NCBI GenBank assembly: GCA_047967505.1 | Contig: CM106538.1 | Source of the DNA: Dipteris shenzhenensis | Lineage: Eukaryota; Polypodiophyta; Polypodiopsida; Gleicheniales | DNA: 64,000 nt | Reading direction: 5' to 3' (one strand) | Shown: piece after piece, positions 36,401 through 48,207 of the stretch | How the letters are laid out: each line of letters opens with the position of its first letter | Numbering within the stretch: position 1 is the stretch's first letter | Program-made: the position numbers and the translations under genes | The notes under the pieces: generated by a model | Databases searched by the model: none | Told to the model about the DNA's origin: nothing | Seen by the model: only the letters and a program-made list of their open reading frames with translations

Positions 36401-37661
36401 AATTAGGATGGCCAGCGAAGGTGATCGAGCGCGATGTAAACTGCAAGGGCTGCAACGAGGACCGAAGGATGTCGCTCTCTCTGTGTGCTCTTGCGCTGGT
36501 CTCTCCTAGACACCGAACATCAATCAATTCCTGATCTCTCCTAGACACCGAAAACTTGCGCTGGTCTCTCCTAGACACCAAAAACTCTCGAGCAATCAGT
36601 TCGAGCATGGTTCCTCGCTACTGCAAGCTACTTTCAAGCAATATACAATTGTTCTATAACAATATATAAGCTCAATTGTTCTTTGCTAGATCCTCACTTC
36701 TCGCGTGCTGTGCAAAACACTCTCTCTCGCTCGCTTGATCTCCTACTCTAAGTCTCACTCTTTTTGTGCCAAAAAGGACTTCACGTTAGAGCCCTTTTTG
36801 CTACCGTCGGCGTACCTTCTACCCGTTGCCGACTCCACTGCTCTACTTTCGCATGCTGCTACTTTCGCGCTCCATTTACTCTTGTCTCAGTAACGTGGCT
36901 CGTTTTGTCTTAGTAACACCGCCTCACCGCAAAGCCGCCTCACCGCCTCCTCACCGCTTCACCGCCTCACCGCCTCCATCCTTCCTTCCTTCCATAGTCA
37001 TTCTGTCCATAGCTCTCACCTCATCGTCTGCTCCATCTTCCTATCTTTCTCTTCGCCACCTTTCCTCTTTGCCACCTCGTTTCTCTTCTTCCTTCGCTCC
37101 CTTCTCCTCACCATGATATCATAGTATCTCTCGTTGCTCTTGTGCCAAAGCTTTTCTTTCACATTGATGGACCTCCTTCGTAACAAGGCGCACTGGTTAT
37201 TCTTTTGTGGCTTTACTCCACGTACCCGAGACCCCTTGTTTTGCTTCCTAGCCTCAACGACAATTTCTTCTCTGAATGGCATTCAAGGCGCGAGCTCCGC
37301 TGGCGGTGTGACCATGGGAGTGGATGGGAACTTACAAGGCAAGGCCACACAATCCGCATAGCTTCTGTTTCACCGATTGTAGCGATGGTTTCCTCGTCCG
37401 CAAGAGCACGTGCCAATGGAGCCGAGGCTTACCTCACGATGCCATTTCCATTTGCAAAAGATCAGAAGAGATAGAGAGATCGACTGCTCCTCACCGCCTC
37501 CTCCTCACCGCCTCACCGCCTTGGCTCCTCACCTCCTCACTGCCTCCAATCCTCACCTCCTCACCGCAAATCCTCACTGCCAATCCTCATTGACAAGTCG
37601 ACCTCATTGAAGGTTGGAATCCTTATCGTGTTAGAGATTCCATTCCTGCCCTCTCTTGGAT
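36401..37661. repeat. Minisatellite-rich region
   Basis: Three copies of tctctcctagacaccgaa lie at about 36,497-36,585. Runs of cctcaccg units lie at about 36,918-36,980 and 37,490-37,580. GC and CpG content is higher than in the neighbours, as in promoter or 5'-UTR DNA, but no gene model could be built here. Confidence 0.5.
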
Positions 37662-37753
37662 GTGGTGGCAGTTGGACTGCCTGGGGCAGCAAAAGAGGCA
37701 GCGCGTTAACGCGCTGCCTCTTTTGCTGCCCTAGGCAGTCCAACAGCCACCAC
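37662..37753. repeat. Palindrome P1 (46-bp arms, no loop)
   Basis: Inverted repeat centred at 37,707/37,708 on gcgcgttaacgcgc. Arms of 46 bp differ at 2 positions by direct comparison. The core aaaagaggcagcgcgtt is shared with P2. Confidence 0.9.
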
Positions 37754-38081
37754 AACATTTGAACCTGCCCCAGGCTATGGGATGTACGCCTTTCTGTATA
37801 GTCTAATTAGTCTGCATTTTGGCGTCGGATTTTATCTCCTCGGGCTCTTCACGACTTTTGCTTGCTCCATTTTGTTTCGTTACTCCATTTTGCTTGCGCT
37901 TCTCGGTGGTTGTTGCTTAGGACTCGATGGTGTTCACAGGTTTTTTGTTGACTTGGTTGTGTAGCAGCCCGAGGTATCATTTCATTTCATAGGACTTGCC
38001 GTCAAAAATTTGTGCCCATATTCTACAAACCATATATACGAGGCATGTATGTGGTTGCTAGAGTTACCCAGAGTCATGCAA

Positions 38082-38175
38082 GGGAGGGGAACTTGGACTG
38101 TGGAGGGCAGTAAAAGAGGCAGCGCGTTAACGCGCTGCCTCTTTTGTTGCCCCAGGCAGTCCAAGACCCTCTCCC
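38082..38175. repeat. Palindrome P2 (47-bp arms)
   Basis: Centred at 38,128/38,129, with the same gcgcgttaacgcgc core and aaaagaggcagc arms. 9 mismatches in 47 by eye, concentrated outside the inner 17 bp. Both arms carry cttggactg, as in P1 (ttggactg). Confidence 0.85.
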
Positions 38176-38358
38176 ATGTGAGGCATTCAAGTGATATTCA
38201 ACTCTTGAACGGATGAAAGAAGTTCACAAAACAAATGAGCGAGTGCAAGTCCAATGTTCAAGCGTAGAGATAAGAGGAAAATTTTTAGGAAACCTTGTAG
38301 ACCATCGGCATCTAGGTAGCATTTCGAAGACAGTCCTATTTATGCTCTAGAATTGCAT

Positions 38359-38408
38359 GAGAGACCAAAAGAGACAGCGCGTTAACGCGTTGCCTATTTT
38401 GGTCCCTC
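38359..38408. repeat. Palindrome P3 (25-bp arms)
   Basis: Centred at 38,383/38,384: gagagaccaaaagagacagcg against its partner with 4 mismatches in 25. The right flank cgggcagtccaatag matches the outer arm of P1 and P2, so the left outer arm has been lost. Confidence 0.8.
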
Positions 38409-38607
38409 GGGCAGTCCAATAGTCCCCTCCTTGCATAGCGATCAAAAGACCATGTGACCTATCCCTCCAAGAGTCCAATAGCATTCCAAAGACCATAAGA
38501 CCTGTATACCAAAGCATACTTGGAGACAAAAGATGAAATGGTCGAAGCAACCTCTTGTGAGTATTGATACATGGAGGATTGAGTAGAAAAGCCTTGCTAA
38601 AAAGCCT

Positions 38608-38690
38608 TCATGAAAGACAGCTTGAGATGCCAAAAAGGACAGCGCATTAATGTGCTGTCCTTTTTCGCTTCTCAAGGTGTCTTTTCATGA
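38608..38690. repeat. Palindrome P4 (about 41-bp arms)
   Basis: Centred at 38,648/38,649 with core gcgcattaatgtgc, the P1 core with CpG-to-TpG/CpA changes. Arms run out to tcatgaaa on both sides with one indel and a few mismatches. Confidence 0.8.
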
Positions 38691-39256
38691 GGGTAAGGGG
38701 TAGGCATAGAAGTGCATATTTGCCACTGCAATTCCATATATCCAAGTGTATAGATACCACTGCAAGTTGATATACTATGTGCATTGGAGATGAAACTTTT
38801 TCTTTTAGGACACAAGTGGGTGAATGTTCCCTAAACTGGAAATCAATTGCATTGGTAGATACATGTATTTTTGTCTAGATATGTAAAATGATATTTATTC
38901 ATAAGTGCGAGTTTACACACCTTTGCATTCATATATGTCAGCAGTTTGAGATATTTGTTTGAAGCTTTTTCCTTATGAGGTGTACACACTTCATTATCTG
39001 TTTGGGGCTTTGCCCTCGTGATATGTATTGCATATGTTTTCATAAACAAAACCTTTATCATATATATATGTGAAAAAGCTCTCATGTTTTTTTGAGCATA
39101 TGGAAAGATTTGAGAAGACCTTTGAACCTGCCATAGGTTATACTCTATTTGTTGTTACATGTTGTTTCTTGTTTTTAGTTTTGGTTTTTATTGAAAAGGT
39201 TTTGAGAACTATGATTGGAAAAATGCCTTGTTTTTTGTCTTTTCAGGATGACATGA
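38691..39256. other. AT-rich spacer before the ParB/methyltransferase gene
   Basis: No domain recognised. It may hold the promoter or first exon of the downstream gene. ttttgtcttttcag at 39,233-39,246 is a good 3' splice site, but the frame that follows meets a TGA at 39,254, so the upstream gene structure is unresolved. Confidence 0.3.
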
Positions 39257-42200
39257 AAAAAAGGCAGAAAAGTTCAAGTGGCACATTCTACAAAGGTGAC
39301 AAGAGGAACAAAAGTAGATCACAATGTTGAATCATCAGTAGGTGGAACGGAAGAGCAAGAAAGTGTGGTGGGTCTAGAGGTTGAAGTATCATCAACTCAA
39401 AGAGATGAAGGTCCAAGAGTGGAGGAGGATGAGTTGGATGATAGTGAAGTTCAGGTGGAAGGAGGAGGTGATGTGATTGGCAAATGTAGGATGCTTGATT
39501 CAAACCAGTGTCCTCACATTCCCTTGTGTAGGTTGATACCTTATGCAAGAGTGAGGGGACTTCGTGATGATGTATCTTCACTCAAAAGTACATTTCAAGT
39601 GGAGGGCTATCTCCCAAAGAAAGGGTCTTTCATTGTATCTGTCTGCAAGAGTGATGGAGAGGAGATAGTTGTGACAGATGATATGAGGAAGAGTTGGTCT
39701 CCCACCTGGAGAGAGGTGGATGAGGAGTTTGAGAAAGATGTGATGTCTAACACTGACTTTCATTTTATGTCGCAAAAGATGTTATTTGTTTGGGAGGGCA
39801 ATCATAGGACCACTGCATGGATGAGTGTTATCAAGGAAATCTTTCCTACAAACAAGAAAAGACATGTACGAGTGGTATGCACAATAATTGACCCAAGGAA
39901 AATTAGTGAGATTGCTCTCTTGGCAGGGCTACAACGAATGAATTCGTAAGTACATGGACTCTTTGAATCTTCTCCACATTTGTGTTTTATGCTACTTTGC
40001 ATTTATTGATTGGGTTGTGTACTTTACTGTTTGTTTTCTAGCATGAATGAACATGCCATTATCAAACCCAGTCTAAGGGACATACTCATAAATGCACACA
40101 ACATTTGTGAGTGTGACTCTATGGTGTTTATGAAAACATTGTCTTCGAGTGAGATCAAATCAATAGAGAATTGGAGGGCTCAAGAGAGTAAAGGGAAGAA
40201 GCCATGGTTTCCATTGACAAGAGGTTATCTGGCAAGGCTTGTCTTCCAGGTAGAATGTTGCATTTGTATTGATGCTTACTTCTTTATCACTCCTTTGCTT
40301 TCTCTAATTGGAACTTATGTATGTAGGTTGAGTACAATACAGAGCTTAAAAAAGCAATGGACAAAATATCTACAAAGCTACCTTTAGATCAAAGAGGAGA
40401 GGCAGAAGGAAAGCAGCATACCATAATTCAAAAGAGAATTGCTGATAGGATGGGAAAGGTGTGAATTGAATTTTCTATACTTTGTTGCATTTATTTTGAA
40501 GTTAAGTGACTGACATGTCATCTTTGGATAGGTGTTGAATTGTATAGATCCTGGTCTTGGAGAGGCTTGGTTGGAAAAGTTGTTTGCCTTGCGCTTTGAT
40601 GGTGTGGACTCTTGCATGACATTGGAGAAGCTCCAACTCATTGCAAAGTATGATTTGAGATTAGAAAAAAAAAATATTTTCCTTTCTTTGTTAGAAGCCA
40701 CTAAACCTATGCGAGACATGTACTTCATGCCTGTGGGCGACCTTGAGTACAGAGGGTGTGTTTCTTCTACCAATACAAATCATCTTTCATGGTGTTTGTT
40801 TGTTTCTTGCCAATGACATGACTCTTATTTTTTTATTATAAAATAGCGTCAACTTTTACTTGTTTAGGTGGATTAGTAGAGAGATATTTTTGGAGAAGGT
40901 GGAGAGACAGTCATTGAAAGTGCTTGAAGATTTGAGGGTGATCACAACAATGGGCATGCCTTTGGATACCCCTAAGGATTACACATTGCAGCAATACATG
41001 GAGGATATAAAACTAGAGGGGAGAAAACATATGTTTGTGGTGCTAAGGTCAAAGGAAACAAAGATGGAGAGCAAGGGTGGAAAAAAAGGAGATGGACTAT
41101 CTGAGTTGGACATGGCTGCCCATAGGGTGGTTTATAGGTATGTTGTCAATTCATTCGAAGGTTCATTTTTCATTTGTCTATGTTTGTGCTATTGATTCAT
41201 GTAATTACACAATCATTGATGGTTGTTACACTTGATTTCTTGACCTTTTGATGGTTTGGGACATCCAATTTTTTTGTGTTTCTTGGTTGATAGATATCTC
41301 TCCCACTTGGCAATAGAGAAAAGGATCTCTGACATTCCAAATTTGTGCAAGATTTGGGTGGAGATTGGTCATGCTACATGCATGTATCCACCTGGCATGC
41401 ACCGTCTCTCTCAATGGGAATTAGCACATTGTCCCTGGTGGATAGATTTTCCTAAAGGACAAGTACAGGTGCGAGAAAGAGACTTGTACAATACTTATGC
41501 TTCACAAAAAGCCAATGAAGCAAGTAAGGACAAAGTGGAGGGAAGCTCAAGGAGAGATAAGAAAGAGAAAGAGAAACAAGAACATCCTACAAGAAAAGGT
41601 AAGGAAGATACAATATGATTGTTTGTTGATATTGTCTTCAATTTGTTTTGACATTGCATTAATAAGTTTATGATTGTTCTCTTTCTAGATGAGGGACCAT
41701 CTAGTCCTATGCGGCATGAAATGGATCACATAGAGAGTGCAGGTAAGGGTGTTGTTGTGTTCTGCATATGTAGTTGTTCCTTTAACACTAGTTTTACTTG
41801 TAATTAATTTGCTTTTGCATATAGGTGGAGAATCAATCTCGGGACTTGTGAAGCAATACGTGTTTCATCGATCACAGTCACCTGACATTTCCTTGGCCCG
41901 TGGCATCACACCTTTGTTTGCTTGTATAGTTGGAGATTACATTGCAATGGGCAAAGACTTTGCTGACTCTAAAAGAAATGATAAGTATGCTATTTTGCAT
42001 GAGTTTTTTATTACAGTGGCTAGTCGAGATCAGGACTACAAGAGAATGGGTAAGAAGGTGAAGTGGGCTTCAGATTTTATATTGCTCGATTTTCCATCTG
42101 GCTATCCACTTGATGAGAGAGGATCCACTCCTACTTGGAATGTCTTGCTGAGGACCATGTGCGGCATGGGCTTGCAGTTGCATCAGCTTCTTTGTCTGAT

Positions 42201-43092
42201 AGTGGTTGGTTGGCATGCATATGTCCTTTGGCAGGTAAGGCACAATAGCACAATTGACATTTCACATTTTTTGTTTCCATTCTACTAGTTTTAAATAAAA
42301 TTAATTGCTTGTAGGACAATGTATTGGTTGGATGGAACGATTTGCATATGTCCAGGGCTTGGAGGTTGTCAGACGTGTGATCATTCATGACAAGTTTCCA
42401 TATGGATTTTGTAGAGAACATGATAAAAGTGTTAAGGTAAGCTACCATTCCATGCATTCTATGTTTGCATTCCATGATAAAAGTGTCTTTGACAAATGTC
42501 TCCTTGTTAGTCCTATGCATGCTATGTTTGGAAGGATAAGTCCTATGCATGCTATCTTTGCCATCTTTCATGCTATAATGCTTGCTAGTTGAAGTCAATA
42601 TACTATACATGTTTTTCTCCATGTGGTTTCCAGATGCAATCTTCAGTATTAGCTCTAATACGTAGAGCAAAGAAGAATCCAATAGTTTTTTGGGAGGAGA
42701 GCTTTCCACTTTTCCAATAGCTTTTGATTGATCCACGTGAAGATGTCTGGACTCATTACATACCTCCCTCTGCAAGGACAATCGTGCCGATGTCTTCTCA
42801 GCTAGCACGAGGTGGACTAGAGAGGAGTAGTTTTTTTGTAGGTTGCATTATGTCTCTTCTCTGTGTTCCTGGAGGGCTGGTTCTAGAGATGGGTTGTGGT
42901 ACAGCCCCTCTTATGCATGCTTGTCAGGCCATTGGCAAGCCTTGTTTTTCATTTGATTCAGACAACGGTATTATGGCTAGCATTGTTGAGCCACTTGTGG
43001 CAGATCATTTTGGAAAACGAATCAGGTCAGAGCATGATGGAGAGGGGGAAGAAGAGAGAGTGGAACCTGTCACAAACCCCTTTGATGAGTAG
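39257..43092 (+). CDS. Multi-exon ParB-like / N4-N6 DNA methyltransferase-like gene (probably damaged)
   Basis: Nine exons follow from GT-AG sites with matching phase: to 39,946; 40,042-40,249; 40,327-40,458; 40,532-40,755; 40,868-41,137; 41,294-41,598; 41,689-41,742; 41,825-42,234; about 42,315-42,435; and a last exon 42,634-43,092. Exon 1 has a ParB/sulfiredoxin-like pattern: RLIPYARVRGLRDDV, then VWEGNHRTTAW (39,788-39,820), then VVCTIIDP. Exon 41,825-42,234 has FILLDFPSGYP (about 42,073-42,105), in the place of the DPPY motif. The last exon has LVLEMGCGTAPLMHA (42,877-42,921) and PCFSFDSD, like SAM motif I. This order is that of beta-class N4/N6 enzymes. Defects: the exon at 42,315 needs a frame change, and TAG lies at 42,718-42,720. 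The N-terminus is undefined. The domain calls are mine from motifs. Catalysis is doubtful because DPPY is altered. Confidence 0.55.
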
Positions 43093-43852
43093 TATGCTAC
43101 TGGCCCTGAGTTTTTTTGTTATATATTTTGAATGCTAAAATTGAGGACTTTGAAAGTGTTATTTAGCATCTTTATAATATGGTAGATAGTGAACATTTAT
43201 GGGTGCCTTTGAATCAAGAAAGTACAAATTTTGGTGCTTTGGATAGTGTTTGTAAGGCCTTGATCTAGCAATTGATTTTTTTTGCTTTTTGTTGGTAGTG
43301 AATTGTCTTTTGTATAACACATAAGGATGGCAAGTTCTTCTTATTGGAAATTATTTTCATTGTTCCACTTTGACTTACTTTCCTTTGAAATGTATGTTTT
43401 GTTGTAGTTTGTTGCCATGCTATGCAAAAAAATGGCAAGATTCATGATAGCCGACAAGAGATATGATGAGTGGCAATTAGATAAACCACATGCGCGCAAC
43501 TACTTTCTTGATGATGAATGTCAAGGGGATTAGAACATGGTTTAAAACACCATTTTGTTCATAGACTGATAATTGTTGTGGTGAACCATGGATACATTTG
43601 GAAAGTTTTGGTCTAGTGCATTTTGCAGGTGAAGTGGTATTTCAATAGTCATCTATGTTATGAGTTTGGTAATTAGTTTATGTTCTTCAAGTGAAAGATA
43701 GGGTGGATTGTAAGTTTGATTATTGGTATGCTTATTATGACAACATCTTGCTATAGTAAGTTCGGTTTCAAATTTGTTCTCATCGGAGGAATTGTAAAAA
43801 AACTCGCTCGCTTCATTGGGCCCGCTCGCTTTTTCTCGCTCGCTCTATTGAC
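43093..43852. other. Downstream region of the ParB/methyltransferase gene
   Basis: AT-rich, no ORF. Probably 3' UTR and spacer. It ends with three ctcgctcgc blocks (about 43,802-43,848) next to the D2 fragment. Confidence 0.35.
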
Positions 43853-44340
43853 TACCTCCATTTTAGGGTGAATCTAGATAGCAAAACCAACAACTATCCA
43901 TGTTTTAAGACCACTATGCACTAGCCCCAATAGTTTGGATTCCAAATTTTCAATCCATTTTGGTTTTCAACAAATCAAAAAAAAGTTATGGAGCGTGCCC
44001 TCAAATGGGTATGCATCACTTTAGCACAACATTGGAGGCTCGTTAACCCATGCATTTTGATGTTTTTGAATAAATTGCTATATTCAATAGTCTTCAAGAT
44101 GCATGCTTCACATGCAACATAGCACTTGTAATGCTTTAATGGTCTCATTCCAAATCCTTATTCCATAATTTTTTACTCTCATGTTCAAGTTTGGAATATG
44201 TACTGCAACTTGAAGATAAAGTTTGCCGAATTTCATTGAGCAATGCATATTAAGTTATGGCTCATGCAAGATACCTATACATAAAAAAGTCCCTGAACCT
44301 CACCAAAAATGGCTACACCCAAGCAAACAATGACCCATTG
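43853..44340 (+). repeat. Element D2 fragment (gag leader and gag start)
   Basis: Reverse-complement match to about 19,445-20,022 (D1). It covers the leader and the first codons of the same gag (CRISLSNAY-VMAHARYLYI, against SVEQCISYGSGKISIY), with frameshifts. It stops before the capsid core. It lacks the 94-bp block of D1. Confidence 0.65.
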
Positions 44341-45620
44341 AAGTAGGATGAAGCACATAAGGGAAAAGCAAAGAATCAAACATACAAAAGATGAGGAGGA
44401 TAAAGCGGAATAAAGTGATTGCATATGTGTGGTACAAAGATTGTGGAATAAAGGAGAGTGGATGCAATAAAGTTTTTCAGAATTATTATTTCGAAATATA
44501 TTGGAGTGTGTGATATATATTGGCTTATTGGTACCGTTAATTTTTTGAATAGAAGTGAATGTGATTGTAGCTTGTTTGTACCCTAAATGTTTTTACATTT
44601 CTTGAATGAGTGCCTTAATATGATTTGTAATGTGTTTTATATGGGGCTCCCATATTTGGTTGTTTTTTTTCAATAGATTATAAATGGACTGCCCTCCTCC
44701 CCGATAGTCTTCCCTAAACCTCAACCCGCTTCCCCATGTTGCCACCATTCAGCACATGGATACTCTGCTATCACATGTAGCAAAAACAATTTTGCATGAT
44801 GCAAATTGGATAAAGTTAAATGTCGAAGTACAAGCATGTGGGTGGGTTTGAGACTGATCATCAAGGGAGCATCATTACTTGAGGGTCACAAGAACCAACC
44901 TATGGGATGTCTGCAAGCTTTGGAGAGACCGCTTCATGCCACAAATTACCAAGGAGGAGACTGTGAAAGACCATGGATTGTGTAGACATCTTCTTGGACC
45001 GTGGGTACATCATCTAAGAAGAGTTTCAGTAGATATTAGAAGACGTAAAAGATGAGATCAGGATTGACCCATCTAGCCATGAGGAAGAGGACATTACGAG
45101 TGATAGTAATGTAGAGCAATAGACCTCCTCTGTCTTTAGCATATGCATGAGAATGTATCTTTTGGAGACAAATTTTGTTTATGAATACTCTTCTATATGA
45201 AATTATATGAACACTCTTTTAAAGATAAATTTTGTATATGAATACTCTTTCGTATATATATGGTAATGTTTTTTAAATAGTAAATTGTCTTTTAAGTAAA
45301 GTGTAAGTAGTAAATTGAGTTTTAAGTAGTAAATTGTCTAAGTAAAGTGTAAGTATTTATTGCTTTCTTTGCTTCTTACCCGCTCTTGTGTTTGTTTTCT
45401 TGTTTGTGTCTATGTTTGTCCAATCCCCCAAAATTACATTAGGGGAGAATTGGGGTCTCAAAAGGGCCTCATAAGGAATGGATTAGTGAGCTAATGCAAG
45501 GGGCTTGGAGGGTCCCAAAGAGGCCTAACCAACCCAACCTAGGTGGGTTAAGCCCACATTTGAGCCCACCTCTCCCTACATCAATGAGGGGAGGGGGCCA
45601 CTTTTTGAAATTTGAATTTT
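44341..45620. other. Spacer with a short coding-like relic
   Basis: Mostly AT-rich. At about 44,840-45,121 the plus strand reads as broken coding sequence ending CVDIFLDRGYII, EFQ, ILEDVKDEIRIDPSSHEEED and TSDSNVEQ stop. It has no family I know, and stops interrupt it. Confidence 0.3.
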
Positions 45621-45625
45621 AAATT

Positions 45626-45965
45626 TTGAATCTCCCTCCCTCCCTCTCTCTCTCTCTCTCCCTCCCCCTCCTCCCTCCCTCTCCCTCCCCCTCCTCCCTC
45701 CCTCCTCCCTCCCTCCCTCCCTCCACCTCCCTCCCTCCTCCTCCCTCTCCCTCTCCGTCCCTCCCCCTCCCTCCCTCTCTCCCCTCCTCTGTCTTACTCC
45801 TCCTCCCTCCTCTCTCTCCCCTCCTCCTCCTTCTGGCTCCTCCTCCCTCCTCTCTACCCTCCTTCTCCATCCACCCAAGCCCGTCTCCTCTCCCTCTTGT
45901 AGAATCTCTCCCCTCCTCCTCCCTCCTATAGCATCTCTCCCCTCCTCCTCCCTTTTGCAGCAGAT
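45626..45965. repeat. Pyrimidine-rich (CCCTCC/CT) tract
   Basis: About 340 bp of almost pure C/T on the plus strand in irregular ccctcc and ctct units. ORFs on either strand are compositional. Confidence 0.9.
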
Positions 45966-46029
45966 CCTTCCCTCCTACACCTATTGCCCTACTCTCCTCT
46001 TCCTCTTCCTCTTGCCTTGATTTGCTTCT

Positions 46030-47480
46030 CCTCCTCCCTCTTCCTTGCTACTCTTTTGAAAATGTCAAAATACACAATTGTTCCATCCCACATTGTTTAC
46101 AATCTTCAATATTGCAGGACAGATAAAAGTGGCACTATGCATGTGCTTCTCTGCACACTTTCCTACCTTTTCACCATTTAAGGTAAAGTGAAAGGACTCA
46201 GACATGCCATCCTCCATGACCAATAGGTGTTCCCACACGTCCCTAAGAGTCCACTGTGACGTGACAATCACATTCTTGACATCTCCTAAATGAGAACCAA
46301 TACATAAACTTACCCCTATATTATCATCATTGTTAGAGTTAAGGGGGAGCCAATTGCCACCTGTTTTCTTCTAACACCTATATTGGAAGGAAAAATATAA
46401 CATTTGGTAGGAGATGTGGTACAACCACATTGTCCTTACATACATGGCATTGAAATAGATCACCCTTTTGTTCACCTGGCCTGCTTCCCCAATTCACCCC
46501 AGGCAATTCCTCAAGGGCATTCTCATGTAGGCACTTGCATGACCACATGGTTTTTGTTCTATGCATCTAGATATTCTAAGAACAAGAAGCAAAAATGTGC
46601 AAAGGCATAAACCAAGACAACCTTACCCATTTAGAGTCAAATGTAAACTTCATGGCCATGCCCACATCGTTTGTAATCTTTTACTTGTATGATTACACTG
46701 TTCTTGTGTCTACCATGCTGCAATCCATGTCTTCAAGTTGTGGTGTTGCAATGCATTTAAGATGGCCATAGCCTGATGCCGTCCTTGGAGTAATGTACTT
46801 GGCATTATACCAATAGATATTTCTCTATTTCAAATCAGAGGACATCTCTCCACCATGCATTTGCCTTCCTAAATCCTCATGAATGGTAGTAACTTACCTA
46901 AGAAGCACTCGACTGGTTCCCACTCCTCAAAGTCTGAAGGAAATACATATACTATGCATAAGTTCTATTTCAAAATACAATTTCAAACTGACTCATTACA
47001 CGTCCTATTTCAAAATACAATTTCAAACAGACTCATTACATTTTGAAATCTTACACAAAATGCATACTTACAATGCGATGGTATTGTCGATTAATTACTT
47101 GATGGAGGAAGGCGCATGTCCTTCCCCATGTAGATGTGTTGTACCTTTGCAAGCCATCCTTTCCTCCCAAGCTTGAACTTCATGATGCGGCCCTTTCATT
47201 CATGCAAAAGATCACCTCTTTTGATCTTGGGAAGCTTATGTGGACCCTTGGTAGATCCTCTCATGACTATCCAATCATTCAAGCTATAGGTGCAAGGCAC
47301 CCATTCACCCAGTGCATTTTTGCTCCTATGGGACATAGAGTACATGTATGGTCTCCTCACCATGCTTGTATAGAGGTCACAACAGCAATAGTGGACTAGA
47401 AAGTGTAGCTTGGAGGGAGAGAGCAGCTCCGATAGAGGGAGGGAGAGGGAGAAAGTATAGAGGGTGCAACTAAAGGTTGA
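46030..47480 (-). pseudogene. Unidentified decayed coding region
   Basis: The minus strand shows stretches that look like former protein: VRRPYMYSMSHRSKNALGEW (about 47,350), SLNDWIVMRGSTKGPHKLPK (about 47,270-47,210), LPGVNWGSRPGEQKGDLFQC (about 46,510-46,450), then SLCIGSHLGDVKNVIVTSQW and LRDVWEHLLVMEDGMSESF (about 46,310-46,190). Frames change and stops intervene. I do not recognise the family. A 38-bp tandem duplication (tatttcaaaatacaatttcaaac) sits at about 46,965-47,035. Confidence 0.3.
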
Positions 47481-47725
47481 GAGAAGCTCCAAGAGGTGTT
47501 GTAGCTAGGAATGGAGGGAGAAAGAGCAAAGGCGGATGAGCAGCTGCTCCAGGAGGTGTTGTAGCTAGGAATGGATGGAGAAAGAGTAGAGGGGGATGAG
47601 CAGCCACTGAGGTACTGTAGCTAGGAATGGAGGGAGAAAGAGTAGAGGCTACTGCTCTAGGAGGTGTTGTAGCTAGGAATGGAGAGAGAATGAGCAGTTG
47701 CTATAGGAGGTGCTGGAGAGGGAGA
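47481..47725. repeat. Tandem repeat, about 60-bp unit
   Basis: Four imperfect copies containing aggtgttgtagctaggaatgg and agggagaaagag, at about 47,488, 47,550, 47,610 and 47,665. The region onward to about 48,180 is purine-rich without a gene. Confidence 0.7.
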
Positions 47726-48207
47726 AAGACAATGGAATGGAGCTGGAGGGGGTAGAGAAGCTGCCAAATGAGTTCCCACATTTGAAAAATGGAGGGAGAA
47801 TGGAGCTGGACTAGAGAAGAGGAGGGGGTAGGCCTGTAACAAGGTGAGAGGGAGGGGAAATTTACCCAGAAGGGCCCACCACCTCTTGAGTAACTTGTAG
47901 GTTTGTTTGGGGGAGGTGCATATGGGAGGAGGGTCAAGCATGGGTTGAGGGGGGGGGATGGTTTGAGTGGTCCCCGATGTAAGAGGACTAGCCAATAGGG
48001 GCTGTTTATAGGTCTACCCACCCTCCACCTCCACATGGCATTGCCCTACAAAAAGGAGCACTCCCATTGAAACACCTCAAATACCTCACTAATCCCTTCA
48101 AATTAGTAAACACTAATTGGGGGTGCTTTGGAGACCTCAATTCTATTAGATATGCTCAATGCCTCACCCTTCTGGTAATATAACCACCAGTGGTCCAAGG
48201 TGCTCAA

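Noticed and set aside
19445-44340. The D fragments as terminal inverted repeats of one 24-kb element carrying the ParB/methyltransferase gene
   Set aside because: The segments encode the leader and start of a Gypsy gag and end at different internal points. No target duplication was seen. Two truncated copies is simpler.
45576-45931. ORFs rich in Arg/Glu/Gly or Ser/Pro/Leu
   Set aside because: Artefacts of the pyrimidine tract. The same applies to 17,083-17,424 and 55,561-56,007.
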